DNA of 64,000 nucleotides from Oxyruncus cristatus (Eukaryota; Chordata; Aves; Passeriformes; Cotingidae): NCBI GenBank assembly GCA_013399855.1, contig VXAY01002056.1, positions 710,031 through 774,030 on the forward strand, written 5' to 3'. Positions 50,601-61,901 of the stretch are shown piece by piece (within the stretch, counting starts at the first letter, position 1; each line of letters starts with the position of its first letter). A model generated the notes under the pieces. The model was given only the letters and a program-made list of their open reading frames with translations, was not told where the DNA came from and did no database searches. The position numbers and the translations under genes were made by a program.

Positions 50601-53600
50601 AGGAGGTAAAAGGTGTGTTGCCAATATCCCCTGACACTAATATGCTGGATAAACAGTGTAAAAGGGACTGTACTATTGAGGCATTATGAAGTTAATCAAC
50701 ATCCAGCCATCTGCCACACATAATCTCAGGTTGCACAAATCATCAGCAAAGCATGAATTTAAGGAAGGTTATAGCCTGACATTTTAGATCTAAACTGAAT
50801 ACATTTAATCCAGAAGTAATTGAAGGAGAGCAGATACTGTTCCAGGGCACCTTCCTAACAACTGTTTCATAGTGCAGAACAGTGTTTTATGTAGTTTATG
50901 ATGTTAAAGTATATATATGATGATGATGCTCCAAATGTTTCCTCCTCCTGTGCTGTTGACTTCAATGCCTGATAACTTATTAACAAGACAGAGCTGTAAA
51001 CAACTTGGTTTCAAGGATTTTATGACTTCAAGGAAAAAAAAAAGTTGATAATCAATAAAATGGGTAAAAACAAAAAAATTAGCAAAAAGAAAGCCTGAAG
51101 GCCAGAGACTGTCACCGAAGAGCCACTGGAGAGCTTGTCCCACACTCCTACAAAGCAATGGCAGCAGAAACTCCCTGCCTGCCATGCCCCCTTGCCATGC
51201 TGGGCACTGCCTGCTGGCCCCATTCCCAAGGTCTAATACCTCCACGGATGGTGCCCCCTCAGACACAGATGTGCAGAACATGGTGATTCCATCTTGCATA
51301 TTCAGCCCACCTATTTTCAGTGAAAACAACCATGAATTGCTTAAGAACTGCCTGCCCTTACACCATGCACAGGTAGAAAACAAGGATCAGTCACAAGATG
51401 TGATTAGGAAGAAGAGGCTGACTGGTATCGTCACTCTCCAGGAGGTCACACCAAAAACCACATGGTTGGAGGAAACAGAACACACCTGTGACTGCACAAG
51501 CCAGCCCTTGCTACGAGACACAAACTAGTTTCATCCTTTCCTGTGCAAGATTGCTCCTACCAGGATGGGACTTGCAACACACATTACCAAGTCAGCAGGT
51601 AACGTGTAAGTAAAACTGGAGGCAATGAAGAATGGATAATCATGCACTACAATCCAGATTAGAAAAACACTCAGCCTCTGCAAATGGTAGGGAAGAGGAA
51701 TAAAGAAAACTTCACTGGTGCTTTATACAAAGCCAAAAAAAGCTCTGAGAATGCAAACTCATAGCATATGATATTGCAACATTGTCTTGTAACCTCAATA
51801 CAGAAACCCATAGTAACCCCTGATAGGAGTGTTAAATATTAATAATGGCTCCCAGCTGCTCCTGCTACATAATGGGCTTACGGTGATGAGGAAGATGTGC
51901 GCAGCTTAAGGAACGTTCATCAGTTCAGATGATACTACTTTCCTTTTGAAATTCATGCAAGACCCTCTCTCTTTGATGCAATTAATTGAAGAACCCAGGG
52001 CTATTATTCTTAAAAGGCAAGATTTGTCTCTGATCTTTGTCCTACATTACATCTTTTTTGTCAGAGGTTGCAACATGAGCAGAGCTGGACAGTTTAGCTT
52101 GATGCACGGCTCATTACCAGAGGGTAGCCTTCTTTTTCCCTGTTCTGTCCTAATTAGTGCAAATCTGCCCACACATATAGCCCACAAGGATAGCTTTTTT
52201 ATTGTTTCCGAAATTAAAACATCCCTGTTCTACATCAGTACAACTATTATAAATGATAATGTCCCTGGTGTGCATCATCATAAACATCAAAGTTAGGAAA
52301 TGCTGGCTGTTACATTTAATCCTTTACTAAGCAAGTTTGAGTTTCTTTACTGGCAAAGTAGATGATGAATAGCTGTGACCATTAACAGAATGATTACTTA
52401 GCCAGAGGGCATTCTCTCCTCTACTTACTTTGCCACTAAATCATATGGCCACCTTAACCAGAGTGAGTCAATACTGATCTCTAGTTTAGAAGATTGCTGA
52501 CTGTAACCTGTTGACCATATAATATCTAAAATAAATCAAGAGCACGGTGCACTTACTGATCTAGATATGAACGATTTTCAACGATAAAATGGCAGCTGGA
52601 AATCCAATACTAACTAGACATAGCCCAGACTCAAATACTGTTGGCTATTTAGAGGATTTATCATGCAACATTGGTGAAAAGAAAGCTCTCATCCTCAGAA
52701 AGTTCAGAAAGACAGAAGAGGCAGTGACAGTTCCTGAACTGAACAATTAATTAAAATTACCTTTAATTGCTGCTGCATGAGTAAATATGATAATATTAGC
52801 TCCCATACATCAGTTCTGTCATTATCCAATTCCTGTACAATGATTCTATGTAAGAGTGTAAAACTAGCATTATCTAGGTCTGAACATGGCCCTGAGGGAA
52901 AAAAAAAATGCAGAAAGGGACTTCATCTTCTTCAGATTCAGCTCTAAGGAACCCTTGGGTCAGACAAGCACTCCATAAAGCTTAGTTTTATGAGATTAAA
53001 GCTTTCATTTCTAAAAGTATGTTTCTAGCTACTATAATTGCAGCAATAACCTCCCAAAGGTGAAGTGAGTAACTGATGCTACAGCGTCTGAAGCCACCCT
53101 TGGGACAATGACTCAGAGGAGTGAACTCCTCTGTCCCATGTAAGTCTGATGAGAGTGTCAAGTCCAACCCCCAGTTATATGACTTCAGTGCTTGCATCAC
53201 TGATTTTAAAGCATGAAACAGGTTTGGGCAAGTACAGCTCCTTGAAACTGGAAGCTGCTATGGGGAAAGAAGTCACAGCTGCAGTAACAAGGAAACAGCA
53301 AAGACAGAAAAGAACAAGGAGACAGGAAGGGGAGTCAGTATTGCCAAGAGACTCCCTGAACAGAGAAAGTCATTATCAGACATTAAACCAATAAATTCAA
53401 ACTAAGTGCCATGTAGCCCCTGTGCATATCAGGAAATACCCACATATGACAATAAGCTGCTGATTCCAAGATCAGGAGGGGGAACTTTGCTCTGGGGAAC
53501 TGAGAATCCCAGTTATAGCAGGGACTCTTTCTAATGTGGCAAGTTTGACGTGACATTGAACGCTCACACCTTGAGGGGTAGGTAAGCACTGCAAGTCCTT

Positions 53601-55349
53601 CCCTGCTGGGGGCTACCAGAGGGGTTTGTTCACTAGTCTGGAGTCAGTCACAGAGCAGCCCAACCAGCTGGCAGTGCTGGCACAATGCCAGTTCGCACCA
53701 CACCGACTCCAGCCCTTTTTAGTGGGACATTTTGAAGAAAGTGAGCTCCAGTTTCTACCAAGATCAGACAGGGGGCTGACAACTCACAACTCAGGGCCCC
53801 AGGGAAGCTACTATTTCACAGACCAATCCATGAAGATATTTAAGTAGCCCAGACACCACATTTTCAATGGTAATGCAATTTTCTTCCTTAAAAATGAAGT
53901 GTCATTAGCAAGACACTTCTAGTTTCTTCTGTAATTAGTTTTGAGTGCACATTAAAGATGCAGGTAAAAGATGGGTTACCTAATTTAAGTTCTGGCTCAA
54001 ATTCCTAACTCAATTTTTGGTTTAGAGGGTATTCACTTCATGTAGAAGAAAGGCAGACAGCTAATCAGATCAAGTATCTTGGCAACATCCCAGATCCAAA
54101 TGTTTCTCTGGCTATAATATGGATTTTGAGATAAGAAACAAGCATCTCCACAATTTGCTGATGCAAGGAAAAGACAGTCTAGCAACTCCAGAAGAAAAAG
54201 ACCTCATATATCCTTGAAAAGGTTTATTACTAAAATAAATCTTTCAACATTAAAATATCCATGGTATCTTTATACTAATGCAAGGGGTGCTTCTGCTGTT
54301 CTTGGAGTTGTGACAGCTGATTTAAAGTGTATTGCACACACTTGGCATACAAATAGAGTTTAAGATAACATTAGAGGGAATAATACTGTCTAATATTAGT
54401 GCACCTTTCAAGCACATTTTCAAACTAATTGATATTGCATGTTCAACTCATTGTATCACTAATGTTACACAACATTTCCATTTTATTGAACTGCAGCTCC
54501 CCTTTACTAAAAGCCACTTTAGCTGAAGCAATTCCTCTGAGTTATTCCAGCTCTAGGCAGGCATCCAGATGTTTGTAACTTCCATTAATCAGCCGTAAGA
54601 GGCTGAAGCTGATCCATGGCTCCACACTGCACACACAGTAGACATTTTTAATAAATGCTGACCCGCAGCTCAGCTCTTTTGCTAGGTGGGTCACGGCTGA
54701 GTTGCTGATCCTGTTCAGCAGATCAAGTTGTTTCACAAGGAATTGAAAGCACTGAAGTGTCACAGTTGGGTGCTCTCTTTCTGTAGTTGGTATAAACTCA
54801 ATTGCACATCCCCAGGGGAGCGTCCAGCTTCCCAAATATATTGTACACTGCATTAAAGTTAAAGTGAACCTTTTCTTGCCATGAGTTTGTAGAGTCTCTT
54901 GTACTTCCCTGATCTGACTATGCATTGCCTACAGTTCCTCTGTTCAGGACTGTCACATTGGCTTCTCATGTGATAATGGTGTGCTGATGTGTCATTCCTC
55001 ATCAGCAACTCTGTGCATCTTGCAGGGCAGCTTTTGTATTTTCCTAATTTATGCCTGGAAACTTGTGGCCCGAGTAGCAATGTTTGTGAGATCTGCCTGG
55101 ATTTTTGCACTGTATTCCTTAAAGAGACTCCATGAGTCACCCACTGAACATAATCTAAAAAACCCACAACCAGATATTATGTCAGTTGAAGCATTTTATT
55201 TTTGGAAACACTTATGTGAATACATACTGTGCTGAGGAATGCTGAGGTTATGTCTTTTTTGCCTTGATTTAAGAGAGAGGTCTATTCTTCTAGGACTTTC
55301 CAGAAAAAAAAAAAATTACATCACAGTAGGTGTTCCACCCACACACTTC

Positions 55350-55425
55350 CCAGAATCCCAGCCTGGCTGAGTTTGGAAGTGACCCTTGAGGGGCATCTTG
55401 TCCAATAGCCCCAAACACAGGCAGG
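55350..55425 (-). mobile_element. Degraded CR1 3'-end fragment, minus orientation
   Basis: AGAATCCCAG..., GTTTGGAAGTGACC and CATCTTGTCCAATAGCCCC match, with decay, the reverse complement of the CR1 3' terminus. Short and diverged, so less certain than its neighbours. Confidence 0.5.
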
Positions 55426-55640
55426 TTACTTTGGACACTTCTTCTTGGTATTTTGGTTCATATTGTGCCTGTACAGGATGCACAAATGTGCACCATCTAT
55501 ATGTAACACAGAGTTTTGGTTAGAAAGCTCCAGTTCAGCAATAATGGATCAGCTTTCCAAGAAAACTTACATAGGCTTCTTGGTGGGAAGTACCCACCAA
55601 AAACACTGTCATTACATTCATTTTAATATAAAACGGTATT

Positions 55641-55977
55641 CCAATACCTGAAGGGAACTTACAGAAAAGATGGGGCAAGGTCACATAGTGACAGGACAAG
55701 GGGGAATGGGTTCAAATTGGAAGAGGGTAGGTTTAGATTAGATATTAGGAAAAAAATTCTTTACTGTGGTGGTGGGTGAGGCACAGGCGGGTGGAGGGTG
55801 GGGAGGCACTGGAACAGGTTGCCCAGGGAAGTTGTGGATGCCCCATCCCTGGAGCTGTTCGAGGCCAGGTTGGACGGGGCTCTGAGCAACCTGGTCTCGT
55901 TGAAGGTGTCCCCGCCCACGGCAGGGGCGTTGGAACAAAGCTATTTTCGAGGTCCCCTTCCAACCCAAACCATTCTG
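55641..55977 (+). mobile_element. CR1 LINE 3'-end copy, + orientation
   Basis: Starts in CCAATACCTGAAGGGAACTT and runs through GACAAGGGGGAATGGGTTCA, TTAGATTAGATATTAGGAAA, TTCTTTACTGTGG, CACTGGAACAGGTTGCCCAG, GTGGATGCCCCATCCCTGGA, AGCAACCTGGTCT and CCTTCCAACCCAAACCATTC. This is the classical CR1 3' region and 3' UTR, relatively well preserved. It has an extra ~30 bases near 55768-55805 with a repeated GTG/GAGGCAC pattern. The octamer-like terminal repeat has been replaced by unrelated sequence. It lies about 200 bases upstream of the gap hiding LYSMD2 exon 1. Confidence 0.95.
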
Positions 55978-56179
55978 GCACAATTACACTTTCATATTTG
56001 CGCACTTATGCCCGAAGCCACTCCTTTTCACCCTCTCTTCGCATCTCAGACTCAATGACATAAAACGCATTACTGCGACTCCAGCGGGTCTGAGCTCTGC
56101 GCTGGCCCCTTCAGGAAGGAGCCAAGAGGCACGGTGAGTGTCTCAGGAGGGTTTCTGCAGAGTGACCCCAACTCCCCAG
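55978..56179. other. Short region upstream of LYSMD2, promoter side
   Basis: About 200 bases between the CR1 copy and the N gap. GC content rises towards the gap. AGGCACG|GTGAGTG at about 56128-56138 looks like a splice donor on the + strand, but no matching coding frame is seen. The LYSMD2 promoter and start codon probably lie in the gap. Confidence 0.35.
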
Positions 56180-56420
56180 NNNNNNNNNNNNNNNNNNNNN
56201 NNNNNNNNNNNNNNNNNNNNNNNNNNNNNNNNNNNNNNNNNNNNNNNNNNNNNNNNNNNNNNNNNNNNNNNNNNNNNNNNNNNNNNNNNNNNNNNNNNNN
56301 NNNNNNNNNNNNNNNNNNNNNNNNNNNNNNNNNNNNNNNNNNNNNNNNNNNNNNNNNNNNNNNNNNNNNNNNNNNNNNNNNNNNNNNNNNNNNNNNNNNN
56401 NNNNNNNNNNNNNNNNNNNN
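56180..56420. other. Assembly gap (241 N) covering the start of LYSMD2 exon 1
   Basis: A run of 241 N between GC-rich flanks, ending inside the LYSMD2 reading frame. The missing sequence should hold the start codon and the N-terminal region before the LysM domain. A further single N at 56568 shows low-quality GC-rich sequence here. Confidence 0.98.
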
Positions 56421-56520
56421 CACGGCCAGCGTGGCGGCCCCGCTGGCAGAGCGATACGTGGAGCACCGGCTGAGCGCCGGGGACACGCTGCAGGGCATCG
56501 CCCTCAAGTACGGCGTCACG
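56421..56520 (+). CDS. LYSMD2: LYSMD2 exon 1, 3' part
   Basis: 33 full codons after the gap, ending GGCGTCACG before GTAAGG. It carries the first half of the LysM domain (VEHRLSAGDTLQGIALKYGVT, with the typical GDTLQGIA motif). Very GC-rich, consistent with a CpG-island first exon. Confidence 0.93.
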
Positions 56521-59500
56521 GTAAGGGAGGGAGCGCCGCCGGCGCCGACACAGGGGCGGCGGGGCCCNCGTCCGCTAGGCCAGGTTGCTCAGAGCCCCAT
56601 CCGGCCAGGCCTGGAGCGCTTCCAGGGATGGGGAGCGCAGAGCATCCCTGGGCGGCCCGTGCCGGTGCCTCGGCACCCCCGCAGCACCCCCGCAGCACCC
56701 CCGCAGCCCGGCTCCCCGGCGGTGGTGGGGCCCAGAGCCGGGAGAGGACAGCGACTTGTCCCATAGAGCATTTCCCACCCACAGCAGGCAGAACATGGTG
56801 TTCTCCCCGTGGTACGGCGCTGGCTTTAGTTTCGGTATTTGAAATGCTGACATCTGAGTTCATGGCCTGCTCGGAGGGGTCAGCACCCGGCAAAGGGCTG
56901 AAGTTCGCACTGCCCGGCCAGGACGCGGCTCCAAACTGACAAGCACCGGGATCCCGGGATAAGACGGAGGCCCCTGGGAAAGGAGGCACACTTGCTCCCA
57001 TCAGCCCATGCAACTATTCATCACTACATTGACGTCAGATTAAAAAAGAAATGAAATTTATCTTGAAAAGAATGATTATTTTGAGCTTGACACATAGGCT
57101 GTGACAAGGGGAAAGAGTTTTTTCTAGTAGCTTCAGGGCTAAACATTCTCCCCTTGTGATCTGCTTCCCAGCCCAGAGATGAGGCACAAGTACCACTGGT
57201 TTGAAAGTGTTGCTTTTCTGCTCACTTTCTATGGAGAAAAAAAGTTTATTTCTGTGAGAAGTGTTGAAAGGCTTATGGCAGCCAAGGACATGCAGAGTCC
57301 AGTAGGGTCTACCAGCACTACCATTCCGGACAGACCAGAGCTCACCTACCCTGCCTTTATCTCTGCTTGTTTGGGGCCCATATACTGATATGCATCTTCA
57401 GTAGTCCCAACGTGCAGAACTGTTTGGGGCCAAGCAGCTGATGAGCATGGCACTGGTACACAGTCAGTGTCATGCTCACATCAGCTGCAAACAGCACCTT
57501 GCAGTTGGGCTCTGTCTAGAAGAGGTAAAATACAGTCCGAAACTAATAGGCTCTGACTGGAATGATTTCTTTTCCTCATCTTGTTCTGCAAGATCTACTA
57601 AAGCCTTCCATCACCTTCAATGGCATTCAGCCTTTGTTTGTGAAATGGGTTAAAAGTCTATTTCTCTTCCCTTTTGAAAGATTACATCACTTTTGACTGA
57701 TTCTTGTTGGCAACAGGGCTAATGACACTTTGGACTTACACTGGTCCACATTAAAATGAAGTTTTGCTCACTAAGAAGGCAAAGCAGCACACTGGATGTT
57801 TGATTTCTTTTTTTGTTTTTGGCAGCACTTTCCATAATGGATAAAGTCTCTGGCCTAAATGATTTAGCTATGTTACTCCTCATTCAGAAGTGAAAAATAT
57901 AAACAGATTACTGAAATAGTAGTTTTCCAGAAAAAAAGGCATTTCTAAATTTACAACTCCCTTTCAGCTAACGTGAAGTTGTGATCAAACCTGTACAAAC
58001 AGCTTTAAGTTATGAACCCTAAACTTTGTTTATAGTATGAGTTTAATAAGCTTTCGCTGTGTTGATGATGCATTTAAAGTATAGATGTTGGGTGTTTTCT
58101 CCCAGCTTGTCATTGGTTATTCAGTTTAGTGTTGGTAAGTATTCTGCTTAAGAAACCAGAGCTGCATCATTATAGACTTCAGTTGAGAAAGGTTAATCTG
58201 ACATGAAATGTCCCTAAGAGCAGTGCCAAGTTTGGTGAAATTAGCCATTGTGTTTCTGTTTTAATGGGTTTCAACCCAGGGTAGGAATGTGTGCAAACGT
58301 GTTTGCTTTTAGCAAAATGAAGAACATCATGTTTGCACGCAATGACAACGACTGACTTCCCCTAAAGAGTCATTCCATTTGCTTCCTGCATCGTGTATCC
58401 TTGGCTAGGAGTGGGAGTTGCTGTAATGGAAACATCAGAATTATCTTTGGCTGCCATTGCCTCCAGTATCACTGTTTTTAGAAGTTTCCTCTGTGGTTTT
58501 CCTCACTGGGAGTTACTTTGCAGTAGGAGACATCCTGTCCAATGCCTGCCTTGGCATGAATTGGCAGAGAATGTGCAGGACAGATGAAAATGTCACGTTG
58601 GGGGAGGGAGATCAGTGTGCTTTGTTTGGCCTCATGCTCTGCCCTTCACCCCTTACCCCAGATTCTGGCTATTAATCTTTACAACTTGCCTTCATTATAT
58701 CTTCCTTCTGGGTAAATTAACACTGGGAATTCATGTTTGGTATCATATTTATGGTTCAGTACAAGTGCTGTGTCTCTTTTGAGGGGAGAAGAAAGAGGAC
58801 TGTGTTTCTTTGTCAGTAGAAGCAGTTTTAATTACTAAGTTCAGCACAAGTTTATATATTAGTGCAGGTTCAGTTAAAGTATTAAGCACATGCTACAGCT
58901 TTTCCTCTTTCACTGTGATAGATCTGTAGCTAACAGACCCAAGTTCAATCTTCCTAGCACTAAGAAAAGAAAGCTCTTGTTAAATCCTCTTCTCCATTCA
59001 CCTGTGAGTGTATGGAGTCATACTGAGTTTAGGAGTTATATATTGCATGTATGAATTAACCTGCTCAAGGCTGAGGGATGTTCTATTTAGAACCAAGTAC
59101 TTTCCATTTCATTGTTACTCAGTCTTCCAAATGGCATGAGGTGGTACTTTAGTAAGAAATAATGAGGTCGAGTTACAGGGAAGTAGGAGAGAGAATAGCA
59201 GTACAGTGCATTATTTATCAGCTATTGAAACATCACCTTCCAACTCCCCTGCAGAAAAGATCTCAGTTTTCAGCTTCTGTGTTGTATTAAAGAAAAGCTC
59301 CAGCTAGCATTTTAAACATTTTTGACACACATCCATCCAGACAGCTTTTAGAAATTTTAACAGTTGACATTCACACCTGGGCCATTAGAAGGTCTCATGA
59401 CCAAGTCAGGTGAAACTTCCTTTATGCCCTTCAGGTGGTGCTCTGAGAGAACTTTTACCATATACTGTATGAGCCTAACTAAAAACATCTTCCAAGCTTC

Positions 59501-61901
59501 AAGAGCTGGAAGAGTAGAGAGCTTCTCTTACTTGTAGTAACTTACTGTGAGTCACCAGATGTTAGCTATTCAGTTTTTGAAAGAGATTATTAAATCTAAG
59601 CATTTCATCATCTTAGCCATCTGCATCAACAGGTTGGGGTTATCTTTAAGTAGAGAATACAATTTTTTGTGTATTTAGTGGGTAGAAATTGCTTCCTACT
59701 TGGCTTTACGGCGCTGTTTTCACTACATTCCCATACCCCTGTCCTTTCTAGAGAGAATCTCCTATTTACTTTTAGGGAGAAAGATTTTATCAGGTTTACA
59801 GGACCCAACCAGATGCATGCATGCAGGACACCTGATCTACAACAGCAATGCAGCAGATATTTTAGTGCACAGTACAGGTCTACGCTGCATGGAGTAGTTG
59901 ATTCCAGTTGTGCAAGTGGCCACACAACCTCACATCTGCACAGACATGCAGAGAGCAGTAGGTTCCCTTGGGTCCCAATAGCTTTCCCTGCTGGTATGTT
60001 CCGTGTTAGGAATGCACAGCCATGTGGAACCCAGTTATCTGGTAACAGTGGTCTTTTCTTTTGCAGTTGGGAAGGACTCCGAGTAGTGCCAAAGTTTAAG
60101 AGAGTTTAAGACTGACAAGGATAAGATGATGGAGCAATTTCCTCATTATCTGAGTACTGAACTCAAGATACTTGAGACTTTGAAGCAGCGAGTGGCTAGT
60201 ACTTGGAGCACTCAGCTCTGAGTGATTATGCCAGCAGCAAGATCACAGTCTTTATTCTTACTCAGTTTAGGTCCATGTAGTTCAATAAAAATAACTAACA
60301 GTTCTAATGAAAGCAAGAGGTTTTTTTCTGTTCTCTTTATACTCATTTTCAAGCAAGTTTTATTTAGAGGGCATTTATCATTGCAGTACTGTAGTGACTG
60401 GGGATTTTCTGCTTCTTACAGTCACTAGGGGACCAGAATGGTAATTTTTTTTTTTCCACTTAAAACTTTCACTAATGAAATCATGAATTCAGGTTATAAC
60501 TGAGGCATAAAGGCACATAATCATGGATACAGATTTCTGTGCTTTTTAAAAGCTTGAAGTTGAGAAATAGGAAGTTAGTTTGTTTACTTAGATGAGAAAT
60601 TTTGATGAGTTAGAACTCAAACATTTTTAGTAGGGACACAGTATAAACATTTACTGGGAGCTTTCCTTCACCTGTGAAGCAGTGGAATTTATAATAGCTT
60701 CTCAGATTAAGTATAGAACAAGGGAGTTTTATGCATTCGTGTGCTGAGAAAGAAGGTTGCTTCTGTTGCAACATACTCATTAGTACAGGCAATCTTTGGT
60801 AAAAGTAGCATAAAAAGTACATAACAGACATGTGATGGCTGTTACCAGGCACATTCTCACACACATGAGGTTGCTGTTGAAGACGCTGCAGATTCAGTTT
60901 ACTGAGCAAATGCAGCCACTGGTCTGTGTAGCTGCATTACAAACTGTTCAAGAGTCCCCCATTCTTTTCACTGCCTGACTCCTCACTGAAAATCAGGACT
61001 TCATCTGAAGTCTGAATGTGTTATATCAGCTGGGGGGAATACCAAGGATGAGGCATATACTGCTCTTCCAGAGCTTTTGTTGCTCACTGTTTGTGTCCTA
61101 CAATCCTCAAGGTAACTTCATTGCCCCTTACTTGGATTCTGGATGCTTTCACCAGAGGGTTCACCTGCAGCAGCTGCTAGCAGTTCTGAGCCTTACTCTA
61201 ATATAAATCCAAATCAGCAGTACTTCTGCAACAGACTTTTTATTCTTTGGCAGGTTATTCATGTGAGCCTGTATAGAGACTGGAAGACTGTTCAAGAAAA
61301 GCATCTTTAGGTAGTGCAAGACTTTAGAAAAAGCAGTATTTTGGAGTCAAGTCTACATGAAAGAATCTAGAATGTTAGCAAGGCCAAAACAGAGCATGCA
61401 CTCTGAAATCACTTTGAATGCAAACAGATTCTTTCCTAAAGTCATTATTGCTGCAAAGAAAGTGTAGATTTATTATTACTAAAGGGTATTGTACTACTTC
61501 AGAAAGTTAGTACTGTATACTTTGCCAAAACCTAATAACTTACATTTTTCCTATCTTTTTCAGATGGAACAAATAAAGAGGGCAAATAAACTGTTCACTA
61601 ATGACTGTATATTTCTGAGGAAAACCCTGAATATTCCTGTTGTGTCAGAGAAACCATTGCTGTTCAATGGACTTAATTCACTGGAGTCTCCTGAGAATGA
61701 AACTGTTGACAGCTCCCCTTCTTGTGATGAAGGACTAGTAACAGTTCAGGAAGAAAGTAGTTCTTCTCCCAGTCCTCAAGAGCCTGACAATCAGCCCACT
61801 GCACCAGAAGAATTATCTGCCAAAGATTTCCTACAGAGATTGGACTTGCAGATTAAGTTATCCAAACAAGCAGCCAGAAAACTAAAAGATGACAATGTCA
61901 G
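56421..61901 (+). CDS. LYSMD2: LysM domain-containing protein 2, partial (both ends missing)
   Basis: A single-LysM-domain vertebrate protein of unknown detailed function; LysM folds bind N-acetylglucosamine polymers in other organisms. Visible coding parts are 56421-56520 (reads TASVAAPLAERYVEHRLSAG, DTLQGIALKYGVT; donor GTAAGG, phase 0) and 61564-61901 (acceptor TTTTTCAG; MEQIKRANKLFTNDCIFLRK, TLNIPVVSEKPLLFNGLNS, then an acidic Ser/Pro-rich stretch, then KDFLQRLDLQIKLSKQAARK and LKDDN; donor GTAAAT, phase 2). The LysM core is split across the intron, as in mammalian LYSMD2. About 145 codons are present of roughly 215 expected. The start is in the N gap and the short last exon (tail near YATSLYHS in human) is not found before the right edge. 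No stop or frameshift in the visible parts. Confidence 0.93.
56577..56690 (-). mobile_element. CR1 LINE 3'-end copy, minus orientation, GC-enriched
   Basis: CCAGGTTGCTCAGAGCCCCA, CTTCCAGGGATGGGGAG, TCCCTGGGCGGCCCGTGCCG and GTGCCTCGGCACCC follow the reverse complement of the CR1 3' region seen at 55820-55895. Many A/T positions are G/C here. It lies about 57 bases inside LYSMD2 intron 1. Confidence 0.85.
56672..56709. repeat. 11-base tandem repeat (GCAGCACCCCC)
   Basis: Two full units at 56681-56691 and 56692-56702, flanked by partial units (GGCACCCCC before, GCAGCCC after). It abuts the CR1 fragment and probably arose from its inner edge. Confidence 0.85.
61564..61901 (+). CDS. LYSMD2: LYSMD2 second coding exon
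   Basis: 112 codons plus two bases. It completes the LysM domain (MEQIKRANKLFTNDCIFLRK, TLNIPV), then SEKPLLFNGLNSLESPENET, then a Ser/Glu/Pro-rich region (PSCDEGL, ESSSSPSPQEPDNQP), then the conserved C-terminal helix (AKDFLQRLDLQIKLSKQAA). In genomic sequence the frame reads into TAA two bases past the donor; splicing at AG|GTAAAT avoids that stop. Confidence 0.95.

Larger units (their letters stand above)
36744..55349. other. Intergenic DNA, no recognised gene
   Basis: About 18.6 kb of ordinary AT-rich sequence. I searched for tropomodulin exons (expected TMOD3) and for other recognisable proteins on both strands and found none. Small points of interest are an A/C-rich simple tract at 43467-43508, a possible minus-strand exon at 44387-44641, and longer minus-strand open frames at 54542-55167. 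The rest shows nothing I can support. Confidence 0.6.
56521..61563. other. LYSMD2 intron 1
   Basis: 5 kb from GTAAGG to CTTTTTCAG. The first ~400 bases are GC-rich and include a minus-strand CR1 end and a short CCCCC/GCAGCA repeat. The remainder is AT-rich with no recognised element; a 146-codon + frame at 59669-60109 has no recognisable similarity. Confidence 0.8.

Noticed and set aside
56070..56766. Open frames of 149 and 210 codons spanning the N run
   Set aside because: Most of their length is N translated as X. Only the LYSMD2 portion (56421-56520) is real coding sequence.
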